Source: Cryobacterium sp. Y29
GTDB lineage: Bacteria; Actinomycetota; Actinomycetes; Actinomycetales; Microbacteriaceae
Reading direction: 5' to 3'
Assembly: GCF_002929825.1 (NCBI RefSeq)
Contig: NZ_PJJN01000025.1
Coordinates: 62,001-126,000 of the forward strand
DNA length: 64,000 nt
Shown: positions 25,751 to 35,054 of the stretch, piece by piece
Layout of the letters: every line of letters begins with the position of its first letter
Position numbering within the stretch: the first letter of the stretch is position 1
The notes under the pieces: generated by a model
Seen by the model: the letters and a program-made list of their open reading frames with translations, nothing else
Database searches by the model: none
Told to the model about the DNA's origin: nothing
Position numbers and translations under genes: made by a program

Positions 25751-27217
25751 GTGGAACCGATCGACTATCTGAGGACCATCACGAGGCGGTGGTTGCTCAT
25801 CGCTATTGTGGGCCTCCTCGGCGGCGCGGTGGCGTGGGGCTACGCGGCCACCCTTCCGGCGCAGTACCAGGCAACCAACAGTGTCTTCGTGACGAGTGAC
25901 CGGGGTGAGACGACCAGCGAGCTGCTGCAGTCGTCAACCTTCACTCAAAACCTTGTGCAGTCCTACGCGCAACTCGCCACGACACCAACCGTTCTGGGGC
26001 CGGTGATCAGCAAGCTCGGATTGAATATTTCCACGCAGGCCTTGGCCTCCCGCGTCACCGCGGAGATTCCCATCAACACGGTGTTTATCAACATCACCGT
26101 TACTAGCCGGTCGTCGACGCAGGCCGTGGCCCTCGCTGATGCTATCTCCGATTCCCTCGCCACTGCGGTAGGGAATCTGGCGCCGAAAGGGCCCGACAAC
26201 TTGCCGTCGATCACGGTCGAGACGGTTTCTCCGGCTCAACTGCCGGGCAGCCCGTTTGCACCGAATACGCAGCTGATCGTCATCACCGGATTGCTGATCG
26301 GGCTCGTTCTCGGCGTGCTGTACGCACTGTCCCGCGAGGTGTTCGATACCCGGGTGAGCACGGAGAAGGACCTCGATCGGGTCTCCTCCGATCCCCTGCT
26401 TGGAAAAATCGGTCGCAAGAAGCGCACCGATCCAGCAGGCCTGATCATGCGAGTGATGCCACACAGTGCCCTGGCTGAGGCGTACCGGCGGGTGCGGGCC
26501 AACCTGGAATTCATCGACGTGGACAGCCCGCCACGCAGCGCAGTGGTTACGTCCGCGGTGACGCGTGATGGCAAATCCACGACCGCAATCAACCTTGCCC
26601 TCGCCATGGCGGAACGTTCGTCGCGCGTACTCCTGATTGATGCCGACCTACGTCGCCCGTCGATCGCCGAGCTGTGTGATCTCGAAGGCGACGTCGGACT
26701 GACGACTGTTCTGCTCGGCGATGTCGGACCCGACGACGCCATCGTGCGCTGGTCGAATGGCCTCGACGTGTTGCCCTCCGGCGCTGTGCCGCCCAACCCC
26801 GGACAGTTGCTCGGTTCGGCCGCAATGAAAACCCTGATGCAACGCCTACTGCTCGAGTACGACTTCATCGTCGTCGATTCCCCGCCACTGCTGCCAGCCA
26901 CCGACGCCCTCGGTCTGTCACATCTCACCGACGGCGCCATCGTCGTCGCCCGTTACAAGACGACCACCCGCCAACAGTTGGCCACCACGCTGGAGTCGCT
27001 CGAAGCTGTCAATGCGCGCATTCTCGGCATCGTTCTCAACCAAGTGCGGGAGCGTCGAGCTGAAGTGTACTACGGGCCGCTCGCCCCAACAACTCGCACT
27101 GCCGCGCTGACTCCGGAACCGACCAACCGGGTCACGGCTACTCGAGCGCCTCGCGCCACCTTTGATGAGACGGGGCGTCGCAGCTCCCGCACGTCGGAAT
27201 CGACACGGTCGTCATAG
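25751..27217 (+). CDS. Wzz chain-length regulator fused to BY-kinase-like ATPase
   Basis: Controls polymer length or export in Wzy-dependent systems. GTG 25751 was chosen because GGAG lies 6 bases upstream; an ATG 12 bases earlier has no such site. The Wzz domain has helices at about 13-33 and 175-195. The cytoplasmic kinase has Walker A in AVTRDGKST (269-277), Walker A' LLIDADLRRP (294-303) and Walker B FIVVDSPP. The tail after residue 430 is Ser/Thr/Arg-rich with only VYYG as tyrosines, not the usual Tyr cluster, so autophosphorylation may be reduced or different. Confidence 0.9.
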   Translation: MEPIDYLRTITRRWLLIAIVGLLGGAVAWGYAATLPAQYQATNSVFVTSDRGETTSELLQSSTFTQNLVQSYAQLATTPTVLGPVISKLGLNISTQALASRVTAEIPINTVFINITVTSRSSTQAVALADAISDSLATAVGNLAPKGPDNLPSITVETVSPAQLPGSPFAPNTQLIVITGLLIGLVLGVLYALSREVFDTRVSTEKDLDRVSSDPLLGKIGRKKRTDPAGLIMRVMPHSALAEAYRRVRANLEFIDVDSPPRSAVVTSAVTRDGKSTTAINLALAMAERSSRVLLIDADLRRPSIAELCDLEGDVGLTTVLLGDVGPDDAIVRWSNGLDVLPSGAVPPNPGQLLGSAAMKTLMQRLLLEYDFIVVDSPPLLPATDALGLSHLTDGAIVVARYKTTTRQQLATTLESLEAVNARILGIVLNQVRERRAEVYYGPLAPTTRTAALTPEPTNRVTATRAPRATFDETGRRSSRTSESTRSS

Positions 27218-28227
27218 TGCGGGTCCTCCAATCTTTTCCGGAGGGTCGCACTACGACGAATCCCTACCTGCTGCAATTGAGCCGGTCGCTCAGCCCATCC
27301 GTCGAGGTGCTCGGCTTCACCTGGCGCCGAGCGCTCACCAGCCGTTACGACGTGTTCCACGTACACTGGCCGGAGATTCTCGTGCAGGGCCGGACACCTG
27401 CCCGGGCGCTAGCTAGACGTATGTTGTTCCGCCTTTTTCTGGTGCGGCTGCGTCTGCGTCGCACCGCGGTGGTGCGTACGCTGCACAACGTGCGGAGCCA
27501 TGAGCTCTCACCGCAGCATGACCAACGTTTACTTGAGCGGTTCGACCAGCGCACCACCCTGTGGATCAGGCTCAATTCATTCACACCGGTGCCCGCTGAC
27601 GCGCTCGAACACACCATCCCGCACGGCGATTACCGAGACTGGTCCGGTGACCTGACGACGGGCGCGCCCGTGCCAGGTCGATTGCTCTACTTCGGACTCA
27701 TTCGCCCCTACAAGGGTGTGGACACCCTGGTCCACGCTTTTCGCCAGCTGAGCACCGCCGCCCTGGACGATCCCTTGCCCACGCTGCATATTGTCGGTGC
27801 TCCCCAAACACGCGACCTGGCAAAGCGGCTGCAGCTCACGGCGGCCGGCGACCCGCGCATCGAGTTTATGCTGCGCCACGCCAGTGACTCCGAACTGGCC
27901 GACGCCATCCACGCAGCCGAACTGGTCGTGTTGCCCTACACCGAGATGCACAACTCCGGCGCAGCTCTGCTGGCCCTCTCGCTCGACCGGGCAGTATTGG
28001 TGCCAGAGAACGCGGTAACCACCGCTCTGGCCAACGAGGTTGGCACTGATTGGGTGCTCACCTACACCGGACCGCTGTGCGCAGAGGTTCTGGCCGATGC
28101 CCTCTCGCGCGCTCGGCGGCCTCGGAGCGCCCCCGCGCCCGACCTCTCGCGCCGCCGGTGGTCGGTCGGAGCCGCCGATCACGTCGCAGCCTATGGCCGG
28201 GCCATTCAGTCAGTCCGCTCGCGCTGA
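27217..28227 (+). CDS. Glycosyltransferase, GT-B fold
   Basis: A 336-residue EPS glycosyltransferase. The N-terminal acceptor domain carries VFHVHWPE; the C-terminal nucleotide-sugar domain starts with LLYFGLIRPYKGVDTLV and contains VVLPYTEMHNSGAALLALS. The GTG start overlaps the kinase stop by 1 base (TAGTG), so the two are translationally linked. Donor and linkage are unknown. It resembles short GT4-like mannosyl- or glucosyltransferases but I cannot be specific. Confidence 0.82.
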   Translation: MRVLQSFPEGRTTTNPYLLQLSRSLSPSVEVLGFTWRRALTSRYDVFHVHWPEILVQGRTPARALARRMLFRLFLVRLRLRRTAVVRTLHNVRSHELSPQHDQRLLERFDQRTTLWIRLNSFTPVPADALEHTIPHGDYRDWSGDLTTGAPVPGRLLYFGLIRPYKGVDTLVHAFRQLSTAALDDPLPTLHIVGAPQTRDLAKRLQLTAAGDPRIEFMLRHASDSELADAIHAAELVVLPYTEMHNSGAALLALSLDRAVLVPENAVTTALANEVGTDWVLTYTGPLCAEVLADALSRARRPRSAPAPDLSRRRWSVGAADHVAAYGRAIQSVRSR

Positions 28228-28268
28228 AGCCAACGGGATCGGCTGGCCCACGATCGGCGGCTGAGCGC

Positions 28269-29348
28269 TCAGGCGCCAACAAATAACCAGGCGTCGGCGG
28301 CGAGCCGGCCATCGATGGCCGGCAGATCCTCGGCTGCGGGGCGAGGTGCCAGCAGCGCGCGCACGACGGCATCCGCCAGCAGCTGCGGCGTGCAGCCCGG
28401 CGCGACCGCTTCGTGGCCGTGCTCCTCAAGCCAGGACGCAAGCCCGGTTTCGGTCGTGGTCACAATCGAGCAGTCGTGCGCGAGACCCTCGACGATCGGC
28501 AGACCGACCTGCTCACGCCACGTGGCGGTCGGCTGGCTGGGCAGGGCCAGCACGCTGGCGCGACGCAACTGTCGGTGAATCTCGCTACGTGGCGGGTCGA
28601 TGACAAGCTCGATCGTTGGGTCGCTGGCGACAGCCTGCCGCGCCTGATTCTCCAGCGCACCCTTACCGATCAGGGTAAGGCGAGCCTCGGGCAGCGCTTT
28701 GGTCACGAGGGGCCAAGCCGCGAGAAGGCTCGGCAACCCTTTACGCTGGGCGAACGCTCCAAGAAAAACCACCCGGTTCACCTCAGGGTCGCCGTCAGCG
28801 CTGCAGGTGCAGGGGGCTGGCAACGCCGGAATAACGACCGAGACGGCATCCCGGGCAGGTTCGGGCAGGGCTGTGCGGTACGTGACGCGCGCCGCATCCG
28901 TTCCGAAAACGATGCGGTCGGTCTGACGCCAGACGAAGCGGGCGGCAACGCCGTTGAGACCGCGACGCAGTCGCGCCCGGATCTCGAGTTGGCGTTGGAA
29001 CGGGTCTGCGTTTTCCAGGGCGTAACACACGATGCTTGCTCGGCTACCGCCGATCAGCGCACGCAGGCGGAGGGCACTGATCGCTAGCGTGCTGGCCCAG
29101 ACGCTCGAGAGCATGAGCGGTTCACCAATTTCCAGCGTCGTGACCGTGGAGTGAGCCAGCAACCACGCGGCTCGCACGGGGTGAGCCTGCACGAGCACGA
29201 GGCCCGTCGCCAGTTCCTCGTGAAAGTCATACCTTTTGATTCGGAACAGAATGGCGGCCGGCGGCAACTCATGTGCTCGTTCCAGGTGGGCGCTGCGCAG
29301 CGTACGGTACAGCCGTGCCCGGTCGGTTCGAATTCGACCGCTAGCCAC
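28269..29348 (-). CDS. Glycosyltransferase, GT4-like
   Basis: A 359-residue GT-B protein; the C-terminal domain has VVFLGAFAQRKGLPSLLAAW, a PPRSEIHRQL segment and EQVGLPIVEGLAHD, which fit group 1 glycosyltransferases. The GTG at 29348 overlaps the stop of the GT2 gene by 8 bases; a longer frame upstream is overlap only. The ribosome site is weak, which suggests coupling. It converges on the preceding plus-strand transferase with a 41-base gap. Confidence 0.8.
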   Translation of the reverse strand: MASGRIRTDRARLYRTLRSAHLERAHELPPAAILFRIKRYDFHEELATGLVLVQAHPVRAAWLLAHSTVTTLEIGEPLMLSSVWASTLAISALRLRALIGGSRASIVCYALENADPFQRQLEIRARLRRGLNGVAARFVWRQTDRIVFGTDAARVTYRTALPEPARDAVSVVIPALPAPCTCSADGDPEVNRVVFLGAFAQRKGLPSLLAAWPLVTKALPEARLTLIGKGALENQARQAVASDPTIELVIDPPRSEIHRQLRRASVLALPSQPTATWREQVGLPIVEGLAHDCSIVTTTETGLASWLEEHGHEAVAPGCTPQLLADAVVRALLAPRPAAEDLPAIDGRLAADAWLFVGA

Positions 29349-30315
29349 GCTTGTACTCGTGGTAGACCGAGCCCACGGAACCTGCCAGCATCCCGGCACC
29401 GCGGGCGGCTGTGCGCAGTCCTCGGGCGCGCAACGGGACCTGCCCGACGAGGGATCCAGCAATGTATCGCACGATCCCGCCGCACAGCCGCGCGGCGCCA
29501 CGCGCTTGCAAGCTCATCCGCACCAGCACCCGTTTGGCACGGTCAGTGTCGTCGAGGTTGATACGACTCCAGGTGTTACCCATGCGAAATGCCCGTTGCA
29601 GCACCCACTCCCGGGTAAGCCGATCCGCCGGAACTATATCGATGACGATGGCTTCATCGCACCAGATCATCTGCCCGCCGCGCTGGTGCAGCTGCCGGGT
29701 GAACAACGAGTCCGACCCGCCTGACAGCCCGAACCGTTCGTCAAAGCTGAGCTCCAACCGACGCACCTGGGCCAGATCGAGCAGCAGATTATTCGTTGCC
29801 GCGAGCGATACCGGTGTGCCTGTAGTGAACCGGCGGCGCTCGAAGAAGCCACCAGCCCGAATCCACTGGTCCGGTTCGATGTCGTACTGCGACAGTACCG
29901 GGCCAACGACAGCCGCGGGCCGATAGGTCGAATAGGTATCGAGCAACTGCACGAGCCAGTGACTGCTGGGTCGTTCGTCATCGTCGATGAAAATAAGCAG
30001 GTCGGCACCCTGGCCTTCCTGCAGCGCTCTATTGCGCGCCGAGGCGATACCCGGGGTGGGCTCGTGCGCGTATCGGATGGGCGTCCCCCCGGTCGATGCG
30101 GGCTCCCCAGCTTCGACCCACCTGGTGTCGGTCACGAGGGTGCGAGCTCCGGCATCAGGATCGTTGTCGATGACGATGATCTCCACCGGTGCCAGCACCA
30201 TGCCGGCCTGATCGAGCAGTTCCGGCAGGAGCTCCTCCAGGTCGGCCGGGCGTCGATAGGTCAGCACCGCGATCACTACGCGCGGGTCACCTGTGGACCG
30301 ATTGGCAAGTGACAT
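29341..30315 (-). CDS. Glycosyltransferase family 2
   Basis: A 324-residue GT-A transferase. The N-terminal VVIAVLTYRRPADLEELLPE and LLIFIDDDERPSSHWL (the DxD metal site) are typical. The C-terminus has a mildly hydrophobic helical region. ATG 30315 was preferred because AAGGGA lies 8 bases upstream; a TTG six bases earlier is the alternative. It is first in a two-gene minus-strand unit with the GT4 gene. Confidence 0.87.
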   Translation of the reverse strand: MSLANRSTGDPRVVIAVLTYRRPADLEELLPELLDQAGMVLAPVEIIVIDNDPDAGARTLVTDTRWVEAGEPASTGGTPIRYAHEPTPGIASARNRALQEGQGADLLIFIDDDERPSSHWLVQLLDTYSTYRPAAVVGPVLSQYDIEPDQWIRAGGFFERRRFTTGTPVSLAATNNLLLDLAQVRRLELSFDERFGLSGGSDSLFTRQLHQRGGQMIWCDEAIVIDIVPADRLTREWVLQRAFRMGNTWSRINLDDTDRAKRVLVRMSLQARGAARLCGGIVRYIAGSLVGQVPLRARGLRTAARGAGMLAGSVGSVYHEYKRG

Positions 30316-30393
30316 GGCCAATCCCTTCTGTAGCGGTGAGAAAAGTGCTGTTCGCGCCGTGCTTGAACGATGAGGTCGAGACCGGGCCGCCGT

Positions 30394-33300
30394 TCAATTG
30401 GCTCGCTTCACGATCAAGTCATCGAAGGTCGCGGTGACGGGCGTCACTGTGGCGGTCGACCCCAGATAGAAGGCCAGACCAACGGCACCGGATGTCTGCA
30501 TCGCAGCCGTCGAATCCGTCACCGTGGTCTGCCACGCTGAGGGTTCCGGCGCGCCGAGGGCCCAAACTTTGGCACGAATTGTCGTCGGAGCGGAGCCGAT
30601 GACCTGAACGCGCAGTTGCAGCGCGCTTCCGGTTGTGTAGGTGAGGCCGGAAATGTTCTGGGCCTTCAGGCTGGTAGCACCACGCATGAGTTGCAGTTGC
30701 ACAACTCCGGTCGACAGATTCTTCATGCGCACCCGATAGTCGTCCGTGCCGACCCGCCGGCCGATCAGCGAGGTGTACGCGCCGGAACCGGTCGCATCCT
30801 GCTGAAGGGTCGTTGTGACGAGCATGTCGGTGTCGAGCAGGGACACGCCCGACAGATAAGCATTGACGGTGGCTCCGGCGGCGGCCTTGAGGCGGCCGAC
30901 TCCACCACTGACCGAGTAATTCGATGCCGTACCGGTCGTCGTCCAGGCTCCCCCGGTGTCGGCGGCGCCCAGGCCGGTTGCCAGGCTGCGGGAGAACGCG
31001 TCGGCAGCCAGCGGTGTGTTCGGGTCGGCTGCCGGAACGACAACCGTCTGCCTGGTTTGCGCGGTGGCTAAGGAATTGTCGGTCACGGTAAGGGTCACGT
31101 CGTAGGCGCCCTCGACCGCGTAGCTGTGCGAGGCGGTCACGCCGCTGCCGGAGCTCCCGTCACCGAAGCTCCAGCTGTAGCCGGTGACGGTGCCGTCGCT
31201 GTCGGCGGAGGTGGAGGCATCCACCGCCACGGTAAGCGGCGTGGCTTGATAGCTGAATGCTGCTGTTGGCAGCGCATTGGCCGGCGGTTCGGTGGCATCA
31301 ACCGTGCGGGTGGTAACCGTGCTCGCTCCCGCGTCGTCGGTGACGATGAGAGTGACCAGGTAGCTGCCGGCGGCCGCGTAAGAGTGCGTTGCGGTGGCTC
31401 CGGTTGTGGTGCTGTTATCGCCGAAGTCCCAGGCGTAACCCGCGATGGTGCCGTCGGAGTCGGTCGATCCGGTGGCATCAACGCTCAGGTTGCGGTATGT
31501 GATCGCGCTGCTGAATGACGCCGTCGGTGCCACGTTGGCGGGCGGTCCGAATCGGCCGATCGAGTTGTGCCGGGCGATGGCACTAGCCCCAAGGGCCGTG
31601 TTATAGACGGCCACTTCGTCGATGTCGGCCTCAATATAATCGCTGGTCGGTCGGCTGGTCCAACCGCTGAGGTTGTCGCCGCCTATGCGCCAGTAGCCCT
31701 GGACCGGCGCCGCCGACGTCGTGTCGGTGCGCTGGGCGGCGAGGGTGCCGTCGACGTAGAGGGACATTCCGGCAGCGCCGACGGACGCGACGATGTGATG
31801 CCATTGGCCGTCGTTGTATGCCGCGGTCGTGTTGACCGTGCGCAAGATGCCCGGCTTCACACCGAACCAGAGTCGTCCGACGTTGTCCATATAGATCTGG
31901 CGATCGTAGGCGGTCGAGGCGCCGGTGGCGCTGTTGCCCAGCCCGATGATTTTGCCGCCCTTCGTGGTGGTGGTCTTCACCCAGGCTTCCACGGTGAAAG
32001 CACCGCGAGGAGTTTCGAAAGCGGATGATGCCGCCGTGCCCACGGTCGTGCCACTGAAGCGGGAGGCTGTGCCCGAGTCTGCAGCAAGCGCGCCCGGTAC
32101 GTTGCGGATGACGCCGGTGCCTGCGGTCTCGTTTGAGGCTGCTGCCCAGTCGTAGGCTGTCGTACCACTGGATTCGCCGAGAGGCCAGTATGACGAGGGC
32201 GAATCGCTCTGCACGGTCTTGGCGTAGGCGCTGTAGCCACCCGAACCCGATACGGTCACGCTGGTCGGACCGCCGGTTTTGACATTGCCGAAGGAGTCCC
32301 GTACACGCACGCGGTAGACGTAGATCTGCCCGGATGTGAGTCCGGTGTCGGTGAAGCCCATCGCCGGTCGGGACCAGTCGGTCGACAGACCGGTCACAGT
32401 GCCAACGGAGACACCGTCACGCAGCACCTCGTAGCTGAGCTGTTCGTTATCACGGTCGTAGGCGGCCTTCCATCCAATGCGGGCGGTGCCCGCCGAAAGG
32501 GAGTCCACGGTGGGCACGAAAGCGGATGACGCGAAGGCCGCGTTGGCCACGCGTGGGCCTTCCTTATTGGGCGCGATTGCCGTGCTGGCGAAGCGCACCA
32601 AGCCCTGTTGGCCCTTGTTGTTGACGTTGGTGAATTCACCGCCATAGAGCAGGTACCGCCCGTCGCCGGTGATGGTCCACGGCCCCTGGCCTTGACCGGT
32701 AAACGTGCCCGAGTTGATCTCGGGGTAGAATGTCAGGATGCTCGGACTCGGCTTGCCGGTGAAGCTGGCATAGCTACCGACGGCATTGGGAGTGAGCGTG
32801 CCGGTCGCAGCCATGGAGAAGGTGAGAGTGCGGTGGTAGGAGCGTGGTGTGGTCTCGACCGGGCCGCCCATGTTGCCGCAGTAGTGCGTGTGACCGGTGG
32901 TGTACACAACGTTGCCGAATGGCACCGCCGAGTAGGTGTCGCCGTGACAGTCTTCCATCCAGATGAGGGAGCCGTCGCTCCAGCTCACCCGGAAGGTGCC
33001 CTCGAAGTTTGCCCCGCTTCCAAAGTCGTAGCCGGTGCCGAAGGCGCCGGCGGCCGAAGAGGTCAGGCTGGTGATGGCCCCGTTGACGCCGGCATTGCGA
33101 ATCAGGGCGTTGACGGCCCAGGGCAGGGAAGCGCCGGTGACGGCATCCGTCGCGGCCATCCCGTAGCCGGGGGCGCCGCTGCCGTTGTACGAGGTGAACG
33201 ACCCGCCGATAAGAACTTTGGTGCCGTCCGGCGAAACCGCCATGGTGTTGACCGACCCCCCGACCGGTTCTCCGCTCCATCCACGCAGCGCGCCATTTGA

Positions 33301-33972
33301 GGCGGCGAAAGCAGCGATTTGATTACGAGCGACGCCGTTGGCCGTGGTGAACACCCCGCCCACGTACACGGTGTCACCGAACGTTGCCAAGCTCTTCACC
33401 GAGGCGTTCACCGTCGGTGCCCAGGAGGAGATAAGGGAGCCGCTGACAGTGTCGAACGCAGCCAGGCGGTATCTGGCTACCCCGCCAACGGTCGTGAAGA
33501 ACCCTCCGGCGTACAGCCGGGTACCATCGGTCGATGCCACGAGAGACCGTACGGCTCCGTTCAGGTCTGGATTGAAGCTCTCGACCAGCACGCCGGTGGA
33601 CAAATTGTAGGCGAGCAGGTTGTTGCGGACAACTTCGTTCACACCGGCTGCCGAGCCGGCCGGCCGAGCCCGTGTGAACTCGCCTCCGGCATAGACAGTG
33701 TTGCCGACAATGACCTGGGACCAGACGACACCGTTGATCTGGGTCGTGGGCAAGGCATCGGCAGCGACCGTGAGCGGTGTGCCAGCATCCACCGGGCTGG
33801 TGTCCGCCTGCGCCATCAGAGGCACCGTCACGAGGCTCGCGAGCACCGCGACGATGGTCACCAGAGTGGCCCAGCCCACTTTCAGCGACCGAGTGGCATT
33901 CGGTCGGATCGTGTCACTGGACGTGGCCATGATCGCGTTGACGTGCGGGCGAGATGCAAAAAGAAGTCGCAC
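30394..33972 (-). CDS. Large secreted multidomain protein: beta-propeller, FN3, LamG, two PKD
   Basis: A 1192-residue exported protein. GTG 33972 has AAGGAA upstream; signal sequence about 30-56. Domains by eye: beta-propeller repeats (60-480, YAGGxFT units), FN3 (485-575), LamG-like (580-800), PKD (812-892 and 898-978) and a C-terminal beta-sandwich resembling carbohydrate-binding modules (985-1192). The propeller contains DCHGDTYS at 341-348 and HTHYCGN at 361-367. It is a close paralogue, over its first 575 residues, of the protein at 36211-38070. No known catalytic domain is recognised; a matrix adhesin or EPS-binding role is inferred from location. Confidence 0.85.
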   Translation of the reverse strand: MRLLFASRPHVNAIMATSSDTIRPNATRSLKVGWATLVTIVAVLASLVTVPLMAQADTSPVDAGTPLTVAADALPTTQINGVVWSQVIVGNTVYAGGEFTRARPAGSAAGVNEVVRNNLLAYNLSTGVLVESFNPDLNGAVRSLVASTDGTRLYAGGFFTTVGGVARYRLAAFDTVSGSLISSWAPTVNASVKSLATFGDTVYVGGVFTTANGVARNQIAAFAASNGALRGWSGEPVGGSVNTMAVSPDGTKVLIGGSFTSYNGSGAPGYGMAATDAVTGASLPWAVNALIRNAGVNGAITSLTSSAAGAFGTGYDFGSGANFEGTFRVSWSDGSLIWMEDCHGDTYSAVPFGNVVYTTGHTHYCGNMGGPVETTPRSYHRTLTFSMAATGTLTPNAVGSYASFTGKPSPSILTFYPEINSGTFTGQGQGPWTITGDGRYLLYGGEFTNVNNKGQQGLVRFASTAIAPNKEGPRVANAAFASSAFVPTVDSLSAGTARIGWKAAYDRDNEQLSYEVLRDGVSVGTVTGLSTDWSRPAMGFTDTGLTSGQIYVYRVRVRDSFGNVKTGGPTSVTVSGSGGYSAYAKTVQSDSPSSYWPLGESSGTTAYDWAAASNETAGTGVIRNVPGALAADSGTASRFSGTTVGTAASSAFETPRGAFTVEAWVKTTTTKGGKIIGLGNSATGASTAYDRQIYMDNVGRLWFGVKPGILRTVNTTAAYNDGQWHHIVASVGAAGMSLYVDGTLAAQRTDTTSAAPVQGYWRIGGDNLSGWTSRPTSDYIEADIDEVAVYNTALGASAIARHNSIGRFGPPANVAPTASFSSAITYRNLSVDATGSTDSDGTIAGYAWDFGDNSTTTGATATHSYAAAGSYLVTLIVTDDAGASTVTTRTVDATEPPANALPTAAFSYQATPLTVAVDASTSADSDGTVTGYSWSFGDGSSGSGVTASHSYAVEGAYDVTLTVTDNSLATAQTRQTVVVPAADPNTPLAADAFSRSLATGLGAADTGGAWTTTGTASNYSVSGGVGRLKAAAGATVNAYLSGVSLLDTDMLVTTTLQQDATGSGAYTSLIGRRVGTDDYRVRMKNLSTGVVQLQLMRGATSLKAQNISGLTYTTGSALQLRVQVIGSAPTTIRAKVWALGAPEPSAWQTTVTDSTAAMQTSGAVGLAFYLGSTATVTPVTATFDDLIVKRAN

Positions 33973-34091
33973 GATGATTCCTTACTCAAGACGAGGTGCC
34001 GGGCCGTCGGGTAGCCACCGCATTCTTCGGAGTATAGTGAGAATCTTTCATAACTGCCTGCCCCCTATCCGGGGCACGACCACAGAGCCAC

Positions 34092-34829
34092 TCAGCGCGG
34101 GGCTGCGCCCTCAAACAGCACGATCGGCACGCCCGCAGAGTAATCTACGGCGATGCGCACCTGGTCGCGCTGGTCACCCGGCACCGCGAAAACGAAAACC
34201 CCCTGCTGGGTCGCTCCCGCAGCGACCGATTCCGGTAGCGGCGCTCCACCCGACGCCGTCAATTCAGTCGCCGGACTCTGCTCAGCACCGAAAAACAGGT
34301 TGACCACGGTTGAGGTCAATGGCACAACGTCGGCCGTGTCATTGCGCACGGTCACAGCAAACCGCAGGGAAGGCCCGCCCACCTCGCCCGGACCGCGCGC
34401 GACCCCGTCGACGGCTTCGAGTGTGCCGATGCTGAACACCACACCCGGAACGGCCGCGGCGGAATCGGTCAGCGGCACCGGCGCCTGCGCGGCGGGCGGA
34501 GCAGGTTCGGCAGGCGGAGCAGGTTCGGCAGCAACAGCCTCGGTCGGCGCGGGCGTCGCGGCAGTCGGACCCGGTGTGGGTGATGGGTCGGGCGATGGCA
34601 CTGCGGTGGGCGTTGCCGTCATCCGCGGGCTCGGCGCAGGACCGTTGCCGTTGTTTGCAGCCGTGTTCGGGCCACCATTGTTCGATGCGGCGACACCGGC
34701 GACCACGAGGACGACGATGAGTACTGCCAGCGCAGCGGATGCAACGATCCACCAGACACGCCGCCGAGAAATCGAATTCCCACCCACGGTGGGACCGGTG
34801 TTGTCATCGACGGGGTGGCGCACTGCCAT
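34092..34829 (-). CDS. Membrane-anchored extracytoplasmic protein with Pro-rich stalk
   Basis: A 245-residue protein with a short cytoplasmic N-terminus, one transmembrane helix (about 26-48), a Pro/Ala/Thr stalk (about 50-120) and a C-terminal beta-rich domain (about 125-245). The last part resembles DUF4352-like immunoglobulin-type domains: the VTVRNDTADVVPL segment is typical. Function is unknown. It lies between the large propeller protein and a divergent glycosyltransferase, so it probably belongs to the surface-protein set. Confidence 0.75.
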   Translation of the reverse strand: MAVRHPVDDNTGPTVGGNSISRRRVWWIVASAALAVLIVVLVVAGVAASNNGGPNTAANNGNGPAPSPRMTATPTAVPSPDPSPTPGPTAATPAPTEAVAAEPAPPAEPAPPAAQAPVPLTDSAAAVPGVVFSIGTLEAVDGVARGPGEVGGPSLRFAVTVRNDTADVVPLTSTVVNLFFGAEQSPATELTASGGAPLPESVAAGATQQGVFVFAVPGDQRDQVRIAVDYSAGVPIVLFEGAAPR

Positions 34830-35054
34830 GGTGAAACTCCAGGTTGCTCGGCTGGTCGCACGATCGGGTTGAATTCTTTGGTGCAGCTACTGACGCCGTG
34901 CGCCATTAACGCGGTGCAGCTATTAATACACGGGACGCACCCTCATTCCTAGGGGGCGACTGCACCCCGAACGGGGGCACGCACTCAGGCTGTACAGTGT
35001 GGAATTCCGGCACTTACCCGGCAACATACCAAACACCCGACCGAGGCGACAGAC

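Noticed and set aside
34880-34922. GGTGCAGCTA repeated twice, 33 bases apart
   Set aside because: Two 10-base copies in a short intergenic stretch are suggestive but too weak to call an operator.
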